In this document: positions 11,465 through 23,536 of the stretch, piece after piece | Layout of the letters: each line of letters begins with the position of its first letter | Numbering within the stretch: the first letter of the stretch is position 1 | The notes under the pieces: model-generated | Seen by the model: the letters and a program-made list of their open reading frames with translations, nothing else | What the model was told of the DNA's origin: nothing | Database searches by the model: none | Assembly: GCF_050624435.1 (NCBI RefSeq) | Contig: NC_134537.1 | Location: forward strand, 10,660,584-10,724,583 | Origin: Tenrec ecaudatus | Taxonomy: Eukaryota > Chordata > Mammalia > Afrosoricida > Tenrecidae | Reading direction: 5' to 3' | DNA: 64,000 nt | Translations under genes and position numbers: made by a program

Positions 11465-11638
11465 CATATCTTGATACAAAAAGAAACAGAAAGAAACAAT
11501 CCAATTGTGCATTAGTGGGTGAATGGATAAGCAAATTGTGTCTGTAAAGACTAGGGAACATTATTCCATTATAAAATGGAATGAAATACTGAAACAAAGT
11601 GAATGAGCCTCAGTATCATTATGTTACATGAAACATTG
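11465..11638 (+). mobile_element. old L1 3' ORF2 fragment
   Basis: Sense old-L1 blocks: 'TGAATGGATAAGCAAATTGTG' and 'ACATTATTCCATTATAAAATGG' (reduced). These match the 3' end of mammalian L1M ORF2. Confidence 0.6.
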
Positions 11639-11639
11639 A

Positions 11640-11949
11640 GACCCTGTGGATCCAGTGGTGTTGTAAGCATCTCAGCGCTGGCAGGGGATCTCCACGTGGC
11701 ATCTCCAGCTCCCACGGTTGCATTGGGGTAGGTCCATGCGGCTTCTCCTCAGGGATGTCTTGCAGGAAGTGAGCCTTGCCAGCCGAAGCAGGGAACTGGC
11801 TAAGGCAGCTGCACCCTGGTCCGACCATTACAAAGCAAGAGATCTGAGAACTAGAAAAGTGAGGCTCACCAAGCTATTTATCCCTCTGTCCTTCAATTAA
11901 CCCTACATATGTTTATCGGCCAGGTTGGCACAATAAACTAACTATCTCA
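11640..11949 (-). mobile_element. ERVL-type LTR fragment
   Basis: It shows the inner blocks 'GTGGATCCAGTGG', 'AAGCATCTCAGCGCTGGCAG' and 'GGCACAATAAACTAACTATC'. The TGTGTTAG end is missing, so it is truncated. Confidence 0.75.
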
Positions 11950-12107
11950 CCCTATTTCCCAACTACTCTCTTAGAGACTAAGAATCTGCATAGTTTGCAG
12001 GACTTACCCTGGTACTGCACACATTTGTTGGGTAGTTGCAGTGGGTGACACTCAACTCATAGATACCTCATGTGACAGAGTAGCACTGCCCCATCACTTT
12101 CCTACAT

Positions 12108-12297
12108 CTCGATGACACAATAGTTAAGTTCTGCTAAGAGCAAGGTCTAAGGTTCAAATCTACCACCAGCTCCACGGTAGAAAAGACCGGGTGATGACTT
12201 CCTGTGAAGATGACAGCTCAGGTGACCATGTGTGGCAGTTTGACTTTGTCCTGTGGGGTCCCCCTGAGTCAGAATTGGGTTGGCAGTGCACGACAGC
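12108..12297 (+). mobile_element. AfroSINE (diverged)
   Basis: Blocks 'AGGTTCAAATCTACCACCAG', 'GACTTTGTCCTGTGGGG' and 'TGAGTCAGAATTGGGTTGGC' follow AfroSINE order in sense. Confidence 0.7.
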
Positions 12298-12626
12298 AGT
12301 GACAATGAAGCAGATAACCAGATGTTTCTCCCGTGATGGTGCTGGGCAGGCTTGAAACACCAGCCTTTTGGTTAGCAGCTGAGCACTTCCTCGTATACTT
12401 TCCTTTTCTGAAGAGTTTTTTAAGTTCTATGCCATTGGCTAAATTAGTGACACTAACAATAGGAGTGCATGATACCCCAGGGGGATGATTTATAATGCTC
12501 TTTATTATAAATGGGTAACGATGCCTCTGAAGTGAGCCACAGACATAAACCATAGAAATATGTGTGGATTTGTGGTTGGAATTCTATTCTAGCTTAAATC
12601 TGAGAATCTTTACCTTTCCCCCCTCT

Positions 12627-14570
12627 TTTTTCAAAATCATTTTATTGGGAGCTATTACAGATATCATAGCATTCCATGGTTCAGTCACATCCAGCAGAAT
12701 TGCACAATTGCTCCCACAGTCAGTTTCAAACATTTTCTTCCTTCTTGAACTACTTGATGTCATCTCCCTTTTAACTCCCTTCCCTACCAAATTCCCCAGG
12801 AAACCCTATTCTATTTGTTGTCTCTATAAGTACATCACTCCTGGGTTTCATATATGGAAAAACATCATAAAAATAGAACATAAATTCCACCATGACAAAA
12901 TACATCTGAGATAAACCCCACTATGAAAAAACCCACAGAAAATATTGAAAATCAGATCTGGTCCAAAGTGTATCAGAGGGGGTGGATCAAATGACAAAGT
13001 TTTAATCATTGAAGTCAGGTTTGGCATTTTGATATCCTATATTCCCATCCCTCAATTATGGAGAGAGGGAAATCACCAGAGGCTGATTTCCTGTGTAGAT
13101 CTTGCAAATATGTCTTGGGCGTCCACTGTCATCCATAGCCTTCTGCAAACCAGAATCTCACAACTTAACCTCTGAAACAATTCCCTCGTACGCTTTGGAT
13201 TTTACAATCCTTGCATCATGGATGTTGGTGTGCTTCTTCCATGTAAACTTAGTTGACCTCTCACTTTGACAGCTACTTGTTTGCAAACAAGCCTTTAAGA
13301 CCCCAGATGTTATTCTATCTGATAGCTAGGCACCATCAAATTTCTTCACAACATTTTGCTACAGCACCCGTATCTTCTGTGTTTCCTTTATGAGGGCAAG
13401 CATTGAGCAGGGTCATGCTATTAGAGTGAATTGTTCTTAAATCTGAGCTAGGATTTAGTGTGAACCCAAAATCCATTCCTGGAGTTATGCTTTTTATCAG
13501 CCTTTGGTGCCCCTTAGTTAATGGATGGTAGAGAATCTTGTGGGTCATCTCCCTGGAGTCTAAAGGTCTTCCATTGATAATGTCATTGATTAGTCCCTGG
13601 TACCAGTTTTTAAAACACGGTTGAGAGAGGGATTTTGGATCAGTGTAGACTAAGTACATATCATAATACCTCAATTATTCACTTGTACAGAATAAATCCT
13701 TACATGGCTGGACACTATTTACACAATGGGGGTTCATTGTCAAGCAATACTGATAATAATATTCACTGACAAAGTCAATCACAGGTTGTTGGAATCATAT
13801 ATCTTTGTACAGCAAGTAAGACAACGATGCACTAAGTAGATGGTTTGTCCACCTACGAGCATTTCAATACTGGTATAACTGTCTTCTGCTTCTTCAAACA
13901 CCATGAACTTTCAGTCTTAAGTCCTCAGGTTACAAGCGTGTTGGAGGTAGAATCCAGTTCAATGAGTGGAGTTTCCACATTGGATCCCTCTAGTGTGGAC
14001 TCTGGAGCGTGCTGTGTGCCTTGAAGATGCGCGATTCAATGGCCCACTATTCTATGGCACTTGGCCTAGGTCCGCAGGGTGTGTCCAGAAACTCAGGCCA
14101 ATGTGGCTTATTAGGTGCATATTACCAGGCATACTCCCTCCATCAGGTCTTAAAAAGTATGGTTAGTTTCCCTCCTTGTCCCCCAACTTAGAATTTGGCC
14201 CTCCCCCCTCTTCTACCAACAGACACGCACTTGTGTGCTCCCTTTCCCCTCTTTTGACTTGACTTTCCCATCAGTGTCCCCCACTCTGCTGATAGGGATA
14301 TCTACCAGAAAACCTCGTCATAACTTTGCATTTCCCGGATAACTAGTGAACAAAGGCATTTCCTCATTTGCTTGTTCACCATTCGGGTATCATTCTTATT
14401 GAATTGTCTATTCAGGTCCTTTGCCCACCTTTTAAGAGGGTTATTTGTTTTTTTCTTGGGGTAGGCTTGAAATATTCTCAGATTTTATTCATGAGTCTTT
14501 TGTCCATTGAGTCATTGCTAAACATCTTTTCCCAATCTGTGGCTCTTGTTTTACTCTTAAATTTTTTTTA
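12627..14570 (-). mobile_element. L1 3' UTR and ORF2 3' end (older subfamily)
   Basis: It starts 'AAAATCATTTTATTGGGAGC', passes the 'TTTAAGACCCCAGATGTTAT' and 'GATAGCTAGGCACCATCA' 3' UTR blocks, and reaches old-L1 sequence ('ATTGTCTATTCAGGTCCTTT'). It abuts the next L1 at about 14575. Confidence 0.75.
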
Positions 14571-15861
14571 AATTTAAAGATCATTTTGGGGGGTACTTTA
14601 CAACTCTTGTTACAAGCCATACATCGATTGTATCAGGCATGTTTGTCTATATGTTGCCTTCATTCATTTCTAGACATTTACTTTCTATTGAGCCCTTGGT
14701 ATCAGCTCCTCTTTTCCCCCCTCCCTCCACCCCAACCCTCATACCCCCTGGATAAATGATAAATTATTATTATTTTCATATCTCACACCAACGCTATCTC
14801 CCTTCCCCCATATTTTCTGTTGTTCTTCCCCCTGAAGAGGGGTGTATGGTTATGTGTTGATGATTGTGATCAGTTCCCCCTTTCTCCCTCTCTCCACCCC
14901 TCCTTCCCCCTACCCTTCTGGTATCACTATTCCCACTCCTGTTCTTGGATTCCGTGTGTCATGAGCCCCCATCTCTTATCTATACCTGTGTACATGCTCC
15001 AGTCTAGTCTGAATTGAAAAGCAGCACTGGGGTCTTGATAGTGTGTGTGTGTGGGGAGGGCGGGGGGTGAGGAAGCCTCAAGGAACCACAGGAATATTGT
15101 GTGTTTCATCAATGCTTTACTGTGCCCTGGTTGACTCATCCCTTCTCTGTGGTCCCTCTGTGTGTGTGTGTGGGGGGGGGGGTGTTGTTCCATTGCCTAC
15201 AGATGGGCTTTGGGTCTCTTCTCCAAACCCCCTCATTCTCAACAATATATTTTTGTTGTTTATTTGTTATGTGTCTTCTGATGCCTATTAACCGGTCCCA
15301 ATAACTCCTCATGATCACACTGGTGGTGTGCTTCTTCCATGTGGGCTTGTTGCTTCTCTTTTGATGAAATCTTTTGATGTGCACAAGTTTTATGCTTTAT
15401 AGAGCTCATTCATCTATTTTGTCTTCCATGGTGTGTGTTTCCTGTGTTGTATCTGGTAGCCCGTGTATGCCCTGCACTAGGGCCCTTGGATTTGTCCCGA
15501 TTTTTCTCATTGATGAGCCTGATAGCTTTGGGTTTATGTGTAGGTCTCTGATCCACCTTGAGTTCGTTTTATGTACATGGGATGAAGTATGGGTTTTGTT
15601 TCATTCTTGTGCAGATGGCTATCCATTTTTTCCAGCACCATTTACTGAAAAGGACATGTCCTTCCCATTTCATGTTTATTGGGCCTTTGTTGATAATCAG
15701 TTGTGTCAGCGGATGCTTTTATTTCTGGGTTTCATGTCCAGTTCCATTGGTCTGTATATCTATCATTGTACTAGTACCAGGCTGCTTTGACAACCATGGC
15801 TGTGTAGTAGGTTTTGAGGTCAGGGAGTGGAAGATCACCTATTTTGTTCTTTTTTTAAAAT

Positions 15862-16107
15862 TTTAACAATTTATTAGGGGCTCATACACTTCTTATCACA
15901 GTTCATACATATATATACATCAATTGTATAAAGCACATCTGTACAGTCTTTGCCCTAATCATTTTTTCTCCTCTTTTCTTTTTTTTACATTTTATTAGGG
16001 ACTCATACAACTCTTATCACCATCCATACATATACATACATCAATTGTATAAAGCACATCCATACATTCCCTGCCCCAATCATTCTCAAGGCATTTGCTC
16101 TCCACTT
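15862..16107 (-). mobile_element. two adjacent L1 3' tails nested in the L1
   Basis: Two successive copies (about 15862-15980 and 15981-16107) of the terminal block 'TTTATTAGGGGCTCATACA...' to 'AAAGCACATC'. They interrupt ORF2. The second ends at the same 'GCATTTGCTCTCCAC' breakpoint as the copy at 61559. Confidence 0.75.
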
Positions 16108-17308
16108 TTTTTTAGAAGTTCTTTGCTTATCCTGGCTTTTTTCCTCTCCATATGAAGTTGGTAGTTCATTTTTCCATTTCTTTAAAGAATGATGCTGGGG
16201 TTTGGATCGGGATTGCATTGGATTTGTGCATTGCTTTAGTTAGTATTGACATTTTTCACAATATTGAGTCTTCCTAGACATGCAAACGGGATAGTTTTCT
16301 ATTTGTGAAGGTCTCTTTTGATTTCCTGTAATAATGTTCAGTAGTTTTTTTGTACAAGTCTTTTGTGTGGCTATTGTGAATGGCATTGCTTTCTTGATGT
16401 CTGTTACAGAATCCTCATTACTAGTATCTAGAAATACAATTTATTTCTGCTTGTTAATCTTGTTTATATCCTGCTATTTTACTAAACCACTTGATTATTT
16501 CCAAAAATTTGATTGTGGGTTCTCTCTATATAAAATATCATCTACAAATAGTGAATGTTTCATGTCTTTTATGCCTAAATGGGTTCCATTAATTTCTTGC
16601 TGGGGTCTTGCGGTTCTGGCTAGAACTTCTAGCACCGTGCTGAATTACAGTGGGGACAAAGGACAACCTTGTTGGGCTCCCTTATTCAGTGGAAATGTTT
16701 TCAGCTTTTCTCCAGTGAGTGTGATGTTGGCTGATGGTTTTTCGTATATGGCCTGTATTGTGTTGAGGAATTTCCCTTATATTTCTAGCTTATTAACTGC
16801 TTTAAGTACGGGTGTTGGATATTATCAAATTCTTTTTCTGCATCGACTTATATGATCATATGGTCCTTATCCTTCTTCTTGTTTCTGTGGTTGATTACAT
16901 GAATTATTTTATGAATGTTGAACCATCCTTGCATCCTCATATGAATCCCACTTGGTCCTAATATCTTATTATTTTTGATATGTTGTTGGAGTCTGTTAAT
17001 CATGGTTTTATTGAGAATTTCTGCATCTATGTTCATGAAGGATATCAGTCTGTGGTTTTCTTTGTGGGGCTTTGCCTGGGTTTGACATCAGGATTATCCT
17101 GGCTTTGCAGAACAAGCTTGGAGTTTGCTCTCCCTTTTTTATTCTGGAATAGTTTGTGTAAAATCAGTGCCAGCTCTTCTCTGAATACTTGGTAGAATTC
17201 TCCTGTGAAGCCATCTGGTCCTGGGCTTTTTTTTTGGTTGAGAGTTTCTTGGTGACCTTGTGTATTTCTTTCGCTATGGGTCTGTTCCACTTCTTAATGT
17301 CCATCCAT

Positions 17309-17410
17309 CCATCCACCCATGTGTCAAGCACATTTGTACATATGTTACCATTATTATTTTCAAAACATTTTCTTTCTACTTGAACCCTGTTATCATCTCA
17401 TTCTTGCTTT
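17309..17410 (-). mobile_element. short L1 3' tail nested in the L1
   Basis: The block 'TGTGTCAAGCACATTTGTAC' to 'CATTTTCTTTCTACTTGAAC' interrupts the ORF2 region. It is an internal part of the L1 3' end. Confidence 0.6.
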
Positions 17411-18448
17411 TCCATTATTTTTCTATATTCCAGCTCATTTATTTCTGCTCTATTTTAAAATTTTCTTTTGTTTTTGTTGTTGTTGGAAGGTTTACGATGT
17501 GGAGTCTGTTCTACTTGTTGGGAGTGTGGTGTTCGAGTGTTGAAGGTGACTTTCTCCTTTTCTATTATATGTGCATTAATTGCTATACACTGATCTCTGG
17601 TAATTGCTTTTGCTGTCTCCTCCAGGTTTTGGTATGTCGTTCTTTCGTTCTCATTTGTTTCTAGGAACTTCTTAATTACACTTCTTAGTTAGTCTAATGG
17701 CCAGTCTTTTTTGAGTGGTGTATTGTTGTGGCTCCCTGTGTTTCTCTTTATACTTAAATGTTTTCTATTGTTGATTTCCAGTTTTATGGCACTGTGGTCT
17801 GAGAAGATGGTTTGAATGATTTGTATGTGTTAGAATGTGCTAAGGCCTAGCATTTGGTCTATTTCAGAATATGAGCCATGTATGTTGAAGGAGAACATAT
17901 ACTTCTTTGCTGTTGGTTGAAGAACTCTGAAAATATCTAAAAAGTTGAGATGTTCTATTGTATTGTTCAGATCTTTGGTTTCTTTACTAGTTCCTGACCA
18001 GCTGATATATCTTCTACTATTACTGTCCATCTGGTGACTTCTCTTTTCATCTCTTTGAGGATTTGGTTGATGTATACGAGGGTCTTTCGTTGGATGCCTA
18101 TATGTTTATTATGGTTATTTGTTTTTAGTCTATTGATCCTTTGAACATTATGTAATGCCCATTTTTGCGTACTTTGAAGTTTATTTTGTTGGAGATTAAT
18201 ATTGCCACCCCTGCCTTTATTGGATTGCCATTAGCCTGGTAAGGTTTTGCCATCCTTTGACTTAGTCAATTTTTGTCTGTGAGTTTTACTTGGGTCTCTT
18301 GAAGCTACTAGACTGTTGGATCTTGTTTCTTAATCCAGTCTATGATTGCTGCATTTAATCCATTAACATTCAGTTATCAATTCTAAATATAGATTAGTGT
18401 CTGTCATCTCATATAATTTATACTTGGTATATTCCCTCCGCTCTTTTG

Positions 18449-18453
18449 GTGTG

Positions 18454-18484
<31 letters not shown>

Positions 18485-18489
18485 TGTGT

Positions 18490-18534
<45 letters not shown>

Positions 18535-18539
18535 TGTGG

Positions 18540-18570
<31 letters not shown>

Positions 18571-18581
18571 TGTGTGTGGTG

Positions 18582-18612
<31 letters not shown>

Positions 18613-18692
18613 TGTGTGTGGTGTGTGTGTGTGGTGTGTGTGTGTGTGTGGTGTGTGTGTGTGTGTGTGTGGTGTGTGTGTGTGTGTGTGTA
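18449..18692. repeat. composite (GT)n array with GTGG interruptions
   Basis: About 244 bp of GT repeats broken at intervals by GGTGTG units, inside the ORF2/ORF1 junction region of the L1. Apparent long frames here (Cys/Val or Thr/His) only reflect the repeat. Confidence 0.97.
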
Positions 18693-19492
18693 TCCATGTC
18701 TTTGTTACTCCATTAAATCTGTATTGTTTGGGGTACTGTTTTCAACGTGTTGATTTCTGGGTGGTGTTAGACCCTATAGTGACCTCTCATGTTTGAGTGC
18801 TGCTGTTGTTTTTCATTTTAGAGATGTGGATAATACTTTTTATAATGCTGGCTTTGTTTTTACGAATTTTCGGAAAATTTCCTTGCTTGAGAATACTTTA
18901 TTTCATCTTAATATTTGATGAATAGCTTTGCTGGATATAGGATCCTTGATTGGCAATATTTACCTTGAAAATTTCGAAATAGGTTGCTCCCTTTTTTCTT
19001 TTCTGCAGAGAGGTCTGAGCTTATTCTCACGTTTATCTTTGTCGGTGACTGTCTCTCTCTCTACCTGCTCTCAAGGTTCTCTTCTTTGCTTTGAAGTTGG
19101 GTAGTTTGATTACTGTATGTCTGGATGTGTTCTTTGAGGTCTTAATCTAATTGGTGTTCTCTTTGCTTCCTGCATGGTTATTATCTCCTCCTTTGTGATA
19201 CTGGGGAAATTTTCTTCCAAGAATTCCTTTATTATTTTATCTTTACTATTTCTCCCAGCTTCCATATTCCAAAAAAAAAACCAAAACGTAAATGATTTCT
19301 CTTCATGGCGTCCCACATCATCCTCAGGGTTTCTTCAGTTTCATTTGCTTTTTGTTAGATTGCTTCTCTTGCCCGCCGAAGTCTGCTTGGTGGTCTTTGA
19401 GTTAGCAATTCAATTTTCTTTTTCTTTAATTCTATTCTCAGTTCTCGTGCCATGTTTTTAAATTTCTGCTAACTTATTGCTTAGATTCTGGG

Positions 19493-19521
19493 TTTGTGTG
19501 TGTGTGTGTGTGTGTGTGTGT
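19493..19521. repeat. (TG)n microsatellite
   Basis: A run of about 14 TG units within the ORF1 remnant. Confidence 0.9.
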
Positions 19522-19680
19522 TGTTGTTTTTCTTTTGTTTTCAAGATTGACCCCCAGATCTCTTGTATGGCCCTAAACATCATTCTCGGTATTCTCCTTC
19601 TGGCAATACAAGGGCTTCTTTTTTCTGTGTATCCATTGGGTTTGGGTGATATTCAGTTGTTAACTTTTGTTTGGTATTTT

Positions 19681-19839
19681 ATATTTTAAAAAATCATTTT
19701 ATTGGGGGCTCATAAAACTCTTATCATAATTCAATTATCCATCTATTGTGTCAAGCACATTTTTACATTTGTTGCCATCATCATTCTCAAAACATTTTCT
19801 TTCTACTTAAGCCCTTGGTATCAGCTCCTCATTTTGTCA
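19681..19839 (-). mobile_element. short L1 3'-end insertion with 14-bp TSD
   Basis: A 159-bp block 'ATCATTTTATTGGGGGCTCA' to 'TCAGCTCCTCATTTTG' is bounded by TTGTTTGGTATTTT at 19667-19680 and 19840-19853. It holds only the last ~150 bp of L1. Confidence 0.85.
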
Positions 19840-20017
19840 TTGTTTGGTATTTTCAATGGCCTCATTGACACTTATGAAAATAGAGATAGAGTAATGAATT
19901 AGGGATGTTTAAGAAGTGACACTTTTGAATTATATTGTTTGGTAAGGGATATTAAATATACATGGAATGCCAAAATAACAAACAAATGTGTTGGAAGAAG
20001 TTCAGGCGGAATGGTCT

Positions 20018-20290
20018 TTAGAAATGAGAATGGCAAGATTCCATCTCGTTTGCTTTAGACATTCCACCCGGCAGAACCAGTTCCTGGAGAAGGACGCCTT
20101 TCTTGATGAAACAGGCCACCAGTGAAAAGACCCTCAACAAGATGCATGGACAGCGGCTACAACCGGGGTCCGAAACACAGCAGCAACCGTAAGGCTTGCA
20201 CATGACTGGGCAGTGTTCTGTTCTGTTGAAGAAAGGCTTGCTATGAGTCTGAACTGACTCAGGGACACCTAAGAGTAGCAAGAACAATGT
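20018..20290 (+). mobile_element. RTE (BovB-like) LINE 3' end
   Basis: Sense 3' blocks: 'CAGTTCCTGGAGAAGGACGC', 'CCTCAACAAGATGCATGGAC', 'GGGCAGTGTTCTGTTCTGTT' and 'CTATGAGTCTGAACTGACTC'. Confidence 0.8.
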
Positions 20291-20462
20291 TCATTTTCCT
20301 TACGTGTTACTGTAAATTAGATTGTTTCCCTAATTCCCTTTTCAGATTTTTCACCGATGGGGCATAGAAGCCCAAGTTTTCTAAATTTCTCTAGTAGCTC
20401 TACAAGTTTTTTTGTGGACATTGATATTTTGTATCTATCGGATTCTATCATATGTAAATGGG

Positions 20463-20648
20463 CCCATTGTGGTGGCGTGGTGGTGGCTGCTAACTGCAAG
20501 GTTAGCAGTTCAAAACCACTAGCTTCTCCTTGGAAGAAAGACATGGCTTTGTACTCCCATAAAGAGTTACTGTCTTGGAAACTCACCGGGGAACTTCTAC
20601 CCTGTCCTAACGAGTTGCTATGAGTCAGCATCGACTCAATGGCAGTTT
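20463..20648 (+). mobile_element. AfroSINE
   Basis: A well-preserved copy: 'GTGGTGGCTGCTAACTGCAA', 'AGCAGTTCAAAACCACTAGC', 'CATAAAGAGTTACTGTCTTG' and 'GAGTTGCTATGAGTCAGCAT'. Confidence 0.9.
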
Positions 20649-21328
20649 CTTTCTTTGTTTTTAATCATCTGTAAATGGATATGATTTTGCTTCTTTTCTA
20701 GTCTGGATACCTTTTCATTGCTGTCCCTAGAACTTCTAAAACAATACTGAATAGAAGTGGCGACAGAGGACATTGTAGTCCCCTCTCTTCCAATCTTCTT
20801 TAAGGACTCTTTTAAAAAACCAAACTGCCACACCACCAGATACACTAGCTCAGCACTCGCATTTTTGGTGCACATAGGGCTTTTCAGATGGACCCTCCTC
20901 TCTATTCATTCTCCCCCGAAAGGACCCTACTCATTCCTGTGGCTTTGAAAATGATCTCTGTGCCAGTGCCTCCTGAACCTACGTCACCACTGAGGGGGGT
21001 GTCTTTGTGTGCTCGCCAAGTGCGTACACTTGGCCTGATGGTTTAGAGACACCTTGGCCCCTCAGATACCATCATTTCCATATCCTGCTTCCCTCTGGTC
21101 TCTGGGTAGTGAGGATGATTAATGTGCTGAGCTGTTCGGGGTGCCTCAGATGATCAACCTCCCAGCCATGAACACCCAGTGGCATGAAGTCATCCTCTGA
21201 CGTGAGCGTCAGAGACCTTGATGGCAACGGGTAGAGACTTCCTACCCTTTCTAACTCTCGATAGAGCGTTTTGCTCATTTGTGACCCCAACACAAGTTAT
21301 CCAGGTAGTTGTGCAAAGAGAAGCCAGA
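20649..21328. other. no gene recognised
   Basis: No known repeat was identified. Weak L1-like texture lies at 20690-20800, but I cannot support a call. Confidence 0.35.
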
Positions 21329-21533
21329 AAGCAAACCCAAACCCATGGCTGCAGACTTGATCCGGACTCATATCGCCCCCCACGGTACACAGTAGAAGAG
21401 TCTATGGGGTTACCGAGGCTGCAAATCTTTACGGAAAAGGACTAACACCATTCCTCACAGAAAAGCTGGTGGATTTGAACCCATAAACTGTTGGGGAGAC
21501 ATGGGGCACTTTATTCACTGTCGCACCAGGGAT
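21329..21533 (-). mobile_element. AfroSINE (diverged)
   Basis: Antisense blocks 'AGCAAACCCAAACCCATGGC', 'GGTGGATTTGAACCCATAAA' and the head remnant 'GCACCAGGGATTC' fit AfroSINE order. Confidence 0.6.
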
Positions 21534-21554
21534 TCTTGCTAAGAGAAGAGTAAC

Positions 21555-22017
21555 TGAGATAGTTAAAGTTTATCGTGCCAACCTGGTCTCTTGCTTTGTG
21601 ATGAACTCTTGCTTTGTGACGGTCAGACTAGGGTGCAGCTGCCTTAGCCAGTTCCCTGCTTCAGCTGGCAAGGCTCACTTCCTGCAAGACATCCCCAAGG
21701 AGAAGCCACATGGTCCTACCCCAATGCAGCCCTGGGTGCTGGAGCAGCCATGGAGAGACCCCTGCCAGAGCTGAGATGCTTACATGCTCACTGACTTGGC
21801 TTTCCTCCTGCAGTCAGCATCATTGCGTGTGTTTTGTGAAATGGAGGAGGACTTTGTGGATTGGTGTCGGACATATGGGCTAATGTTGCACTTGTGGGCT
21901 TGGGCAGCACTGGGTTGGGATATTTTCTTGATGTGCACTTACCCTTTATAAAAATCTCTCTCTTATACATATGAGTTTCTGTGGATTTGTTTCTCTGATG
22001 TACCCAAGCTTAACACA
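21555..22017 (+). mobile_element. ERVL-type solo LTR (TSD GTAAC/GTAGC)
   Basis: Sense copy: starts TGAGATAGTTAAAG and ends TACCCAAGCTTAACACA. The flanks GTAAC (21550-21554) and GTAGC (22018-22022) form a 5-bp duplication with one mismatch. Confidence 0.85.
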
Positions 22018-22154
22018 GTAGCCAAAAAATTGCTTAGCACCTCGCTCAGACATAGAGAGCAAATGTTTCTTCTACTTGCAAGGTCTCTGAGTCTCTGGAA
22101 TGAATCTGAGGCCCCTAGGTTGCACTGTTGTGTCTTTTGGCAAATTCCTTTATT

Positions 22155-22325
22155 AAAATTTTTTCTTAATTGGGGGCTCGTACAACTCTTATCACAATCC
22201 AAACATCCATCCATTGTGTCAAGCACTTTTGTACATTCGTTTCTCTCATCATTCTCAATACATTTGCTTTCTACTTGAGCCCTTGGTATCAGCTCCTCAT
22301 TTTCCCTTCCCTCCCCGCTCCCCAA
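22155..22325 (-). mobile_element. L1 3' tail
   Basis: The block 'AATTGGGGGCTCGTACAACT' to 'TATCAGCTCCTCATTTTCCC' is the terminal piece of L1 in antisense. Confidence 0.8.
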
Positions 22326-22329
22326 ATTC

Positions 22330-23320
22330 CTTATTTTTAAATGTTTGTTTCCCCCCAGTGCCTTGGATATCTGAGCGTTTATGCAGTGTCATAAAAATCT
22401 TTGATCTCTTTGGCACTTTCTTGTGTCCTCTTTCTGTAACAAAGTCAAAGCAAGCAAATCACTCTGAAGTCATTCAAGAACGAATCTTAAATGGGGTAAT
22501 ATCGCCACATAGTGGAAAGATAGAGATACTGCATTTTTAAACTAAAAATCAGAACATTTGACTGCCAATTGATTGGTGGTTAAAGAAGGCATAGTAAATA
22601 CGTTCTTGGCATACTGCCCTCTCTGTAAAAAAGAAATAAACAAGGAAATGAGAGGAAAATGCTGCCTTTCCGGAAATCTGTTAACCCCTGATGCGCCACA
22701 ACATAGTATTTGGAGAGTGGGGAGGACGCAGGTTGAGGAGGATGTGAGGAGCAGGTGCCTAGTTCTGCAGAACCTGAGTAGAGTGGGTAGAACAAGAATG
22801 CCCTCAGGTGTCAAACCCTGGGAGGCTCACCGGGAAATTTACCTTCTTAAGCTCTTATCATAGAAAGTACTATTTACCATGGAGGAACTCAGCTTCCAAT
22901 GTTGCAAATGAGAAGAAGAAAGGAACAGAGAAGGGAGGAAGGAATACAAGACAGAGTGAACGAAGTGGGAAACATAACACGAAGGATCAACACAGACCAA
23001 ATAGCTAGTCTTCTAACAACCCAAGGCTGATAAGCCTCAGGCCCCGCTCATCAAGGGTAAAGAGAGATGGTACAACTAAGAGTGAAAAGGGCCCAGAGCT
23101 ACAGGGGTAGCTAGTCAAGCTGTGCTCTGTCCCCAGAACCTCCCCCCGCCCCCAGGCCTTGAAATCCCACACTGCTGTCACGCTTTCCTGCTCCCTTGAC
23201 CACGCTGGTTCCACATGACCAAAGTTGTCTCCCTCCCTTGGTAGATAATGGAAGTGTCTGTTTATCAGAAGGTTGTGCTGAGCCACATGCAATGTGATGA
23301 CCACGCGAGCCTCCGAGGTA
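22330..23320. other. no gene recognised
   Basis: Includes a purine-rich stretch at about 22905-22985. No gene or classified repeat was seen. Confidence 0.4.
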
Positions 23321-23329
23321 TGGCCACCA

Positions 23330-23460
23330 TCTCCCTTTTCCTAAGACGAGGAAACGGCAGGCTTGAGGATAGTCACGTGCCTAACATGGCCCAGGCAGAA
23401 CTCGGGGGCACCAGGACTTTGACGGGGCAGTCAGGCCTCTGGACATCTCCTGGTCACAGA
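23330..23460 (-). mobile_element. MIR-like SINE remnant
   Basis: The 'CCCTTTTCCTAAGACGAGGA' and following 'CCCAGGCAGAACTCGGGG' pattern resembles the MIR core (mirror of 'cccattttacagatgaggaaac'). Confidence 0.45.
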
Positions 23461-23536
23461 TGGGGTACATAGCAGAGCTAGGATAGAACAGGGGGGTCTA
23501 CTGACCCAAATTCTAGTTATACCTACACCCAAACAA

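Larger units (their letters stand above)
14577..19680 (-). mobile_element. long L1 with ORF2 and ORF1 remnants
   Basis: The 3' UTR occupies about 14577-15390. ORF2 follows on the minus strand to about 18375. Its RT region is visible at about 17045-17290 ([19 protein letters not shown]), and its endonuclease region at 17830-18390 (KAGVAILISNK; DLNNTIEHLNFLDIFRVLQP). ORF1-like sequence covers about 18760-19680 (HPDIQTVIKLPNFKAKKRTL; FPSITKEEIITMQEAKRTP). Frameshifts, stops, a GT array and nested L1 tails break every frame, so it is inactive. No 5' UTR was recognised. Confidence 0.85.

Noticed and set aside
16334..16855. 173-codon plus-strand open frame
   Set aside because: It is the antisense of L1 ORF2. 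The meaningful reading is the broken minus-strand ORF2.
18397..18796. Cys/Val-rich and Thr/His-rich open frames
   Set aside because: Direct translation of a GT/CA simple repeat.
20463..20648. tRNA-like A and B boxes as a tRNA gene
   Set aside because: They belong to an AfroSINE with its full 3' body. The sequence does not fold as a functional tRNA, and similar copies recur throughout.
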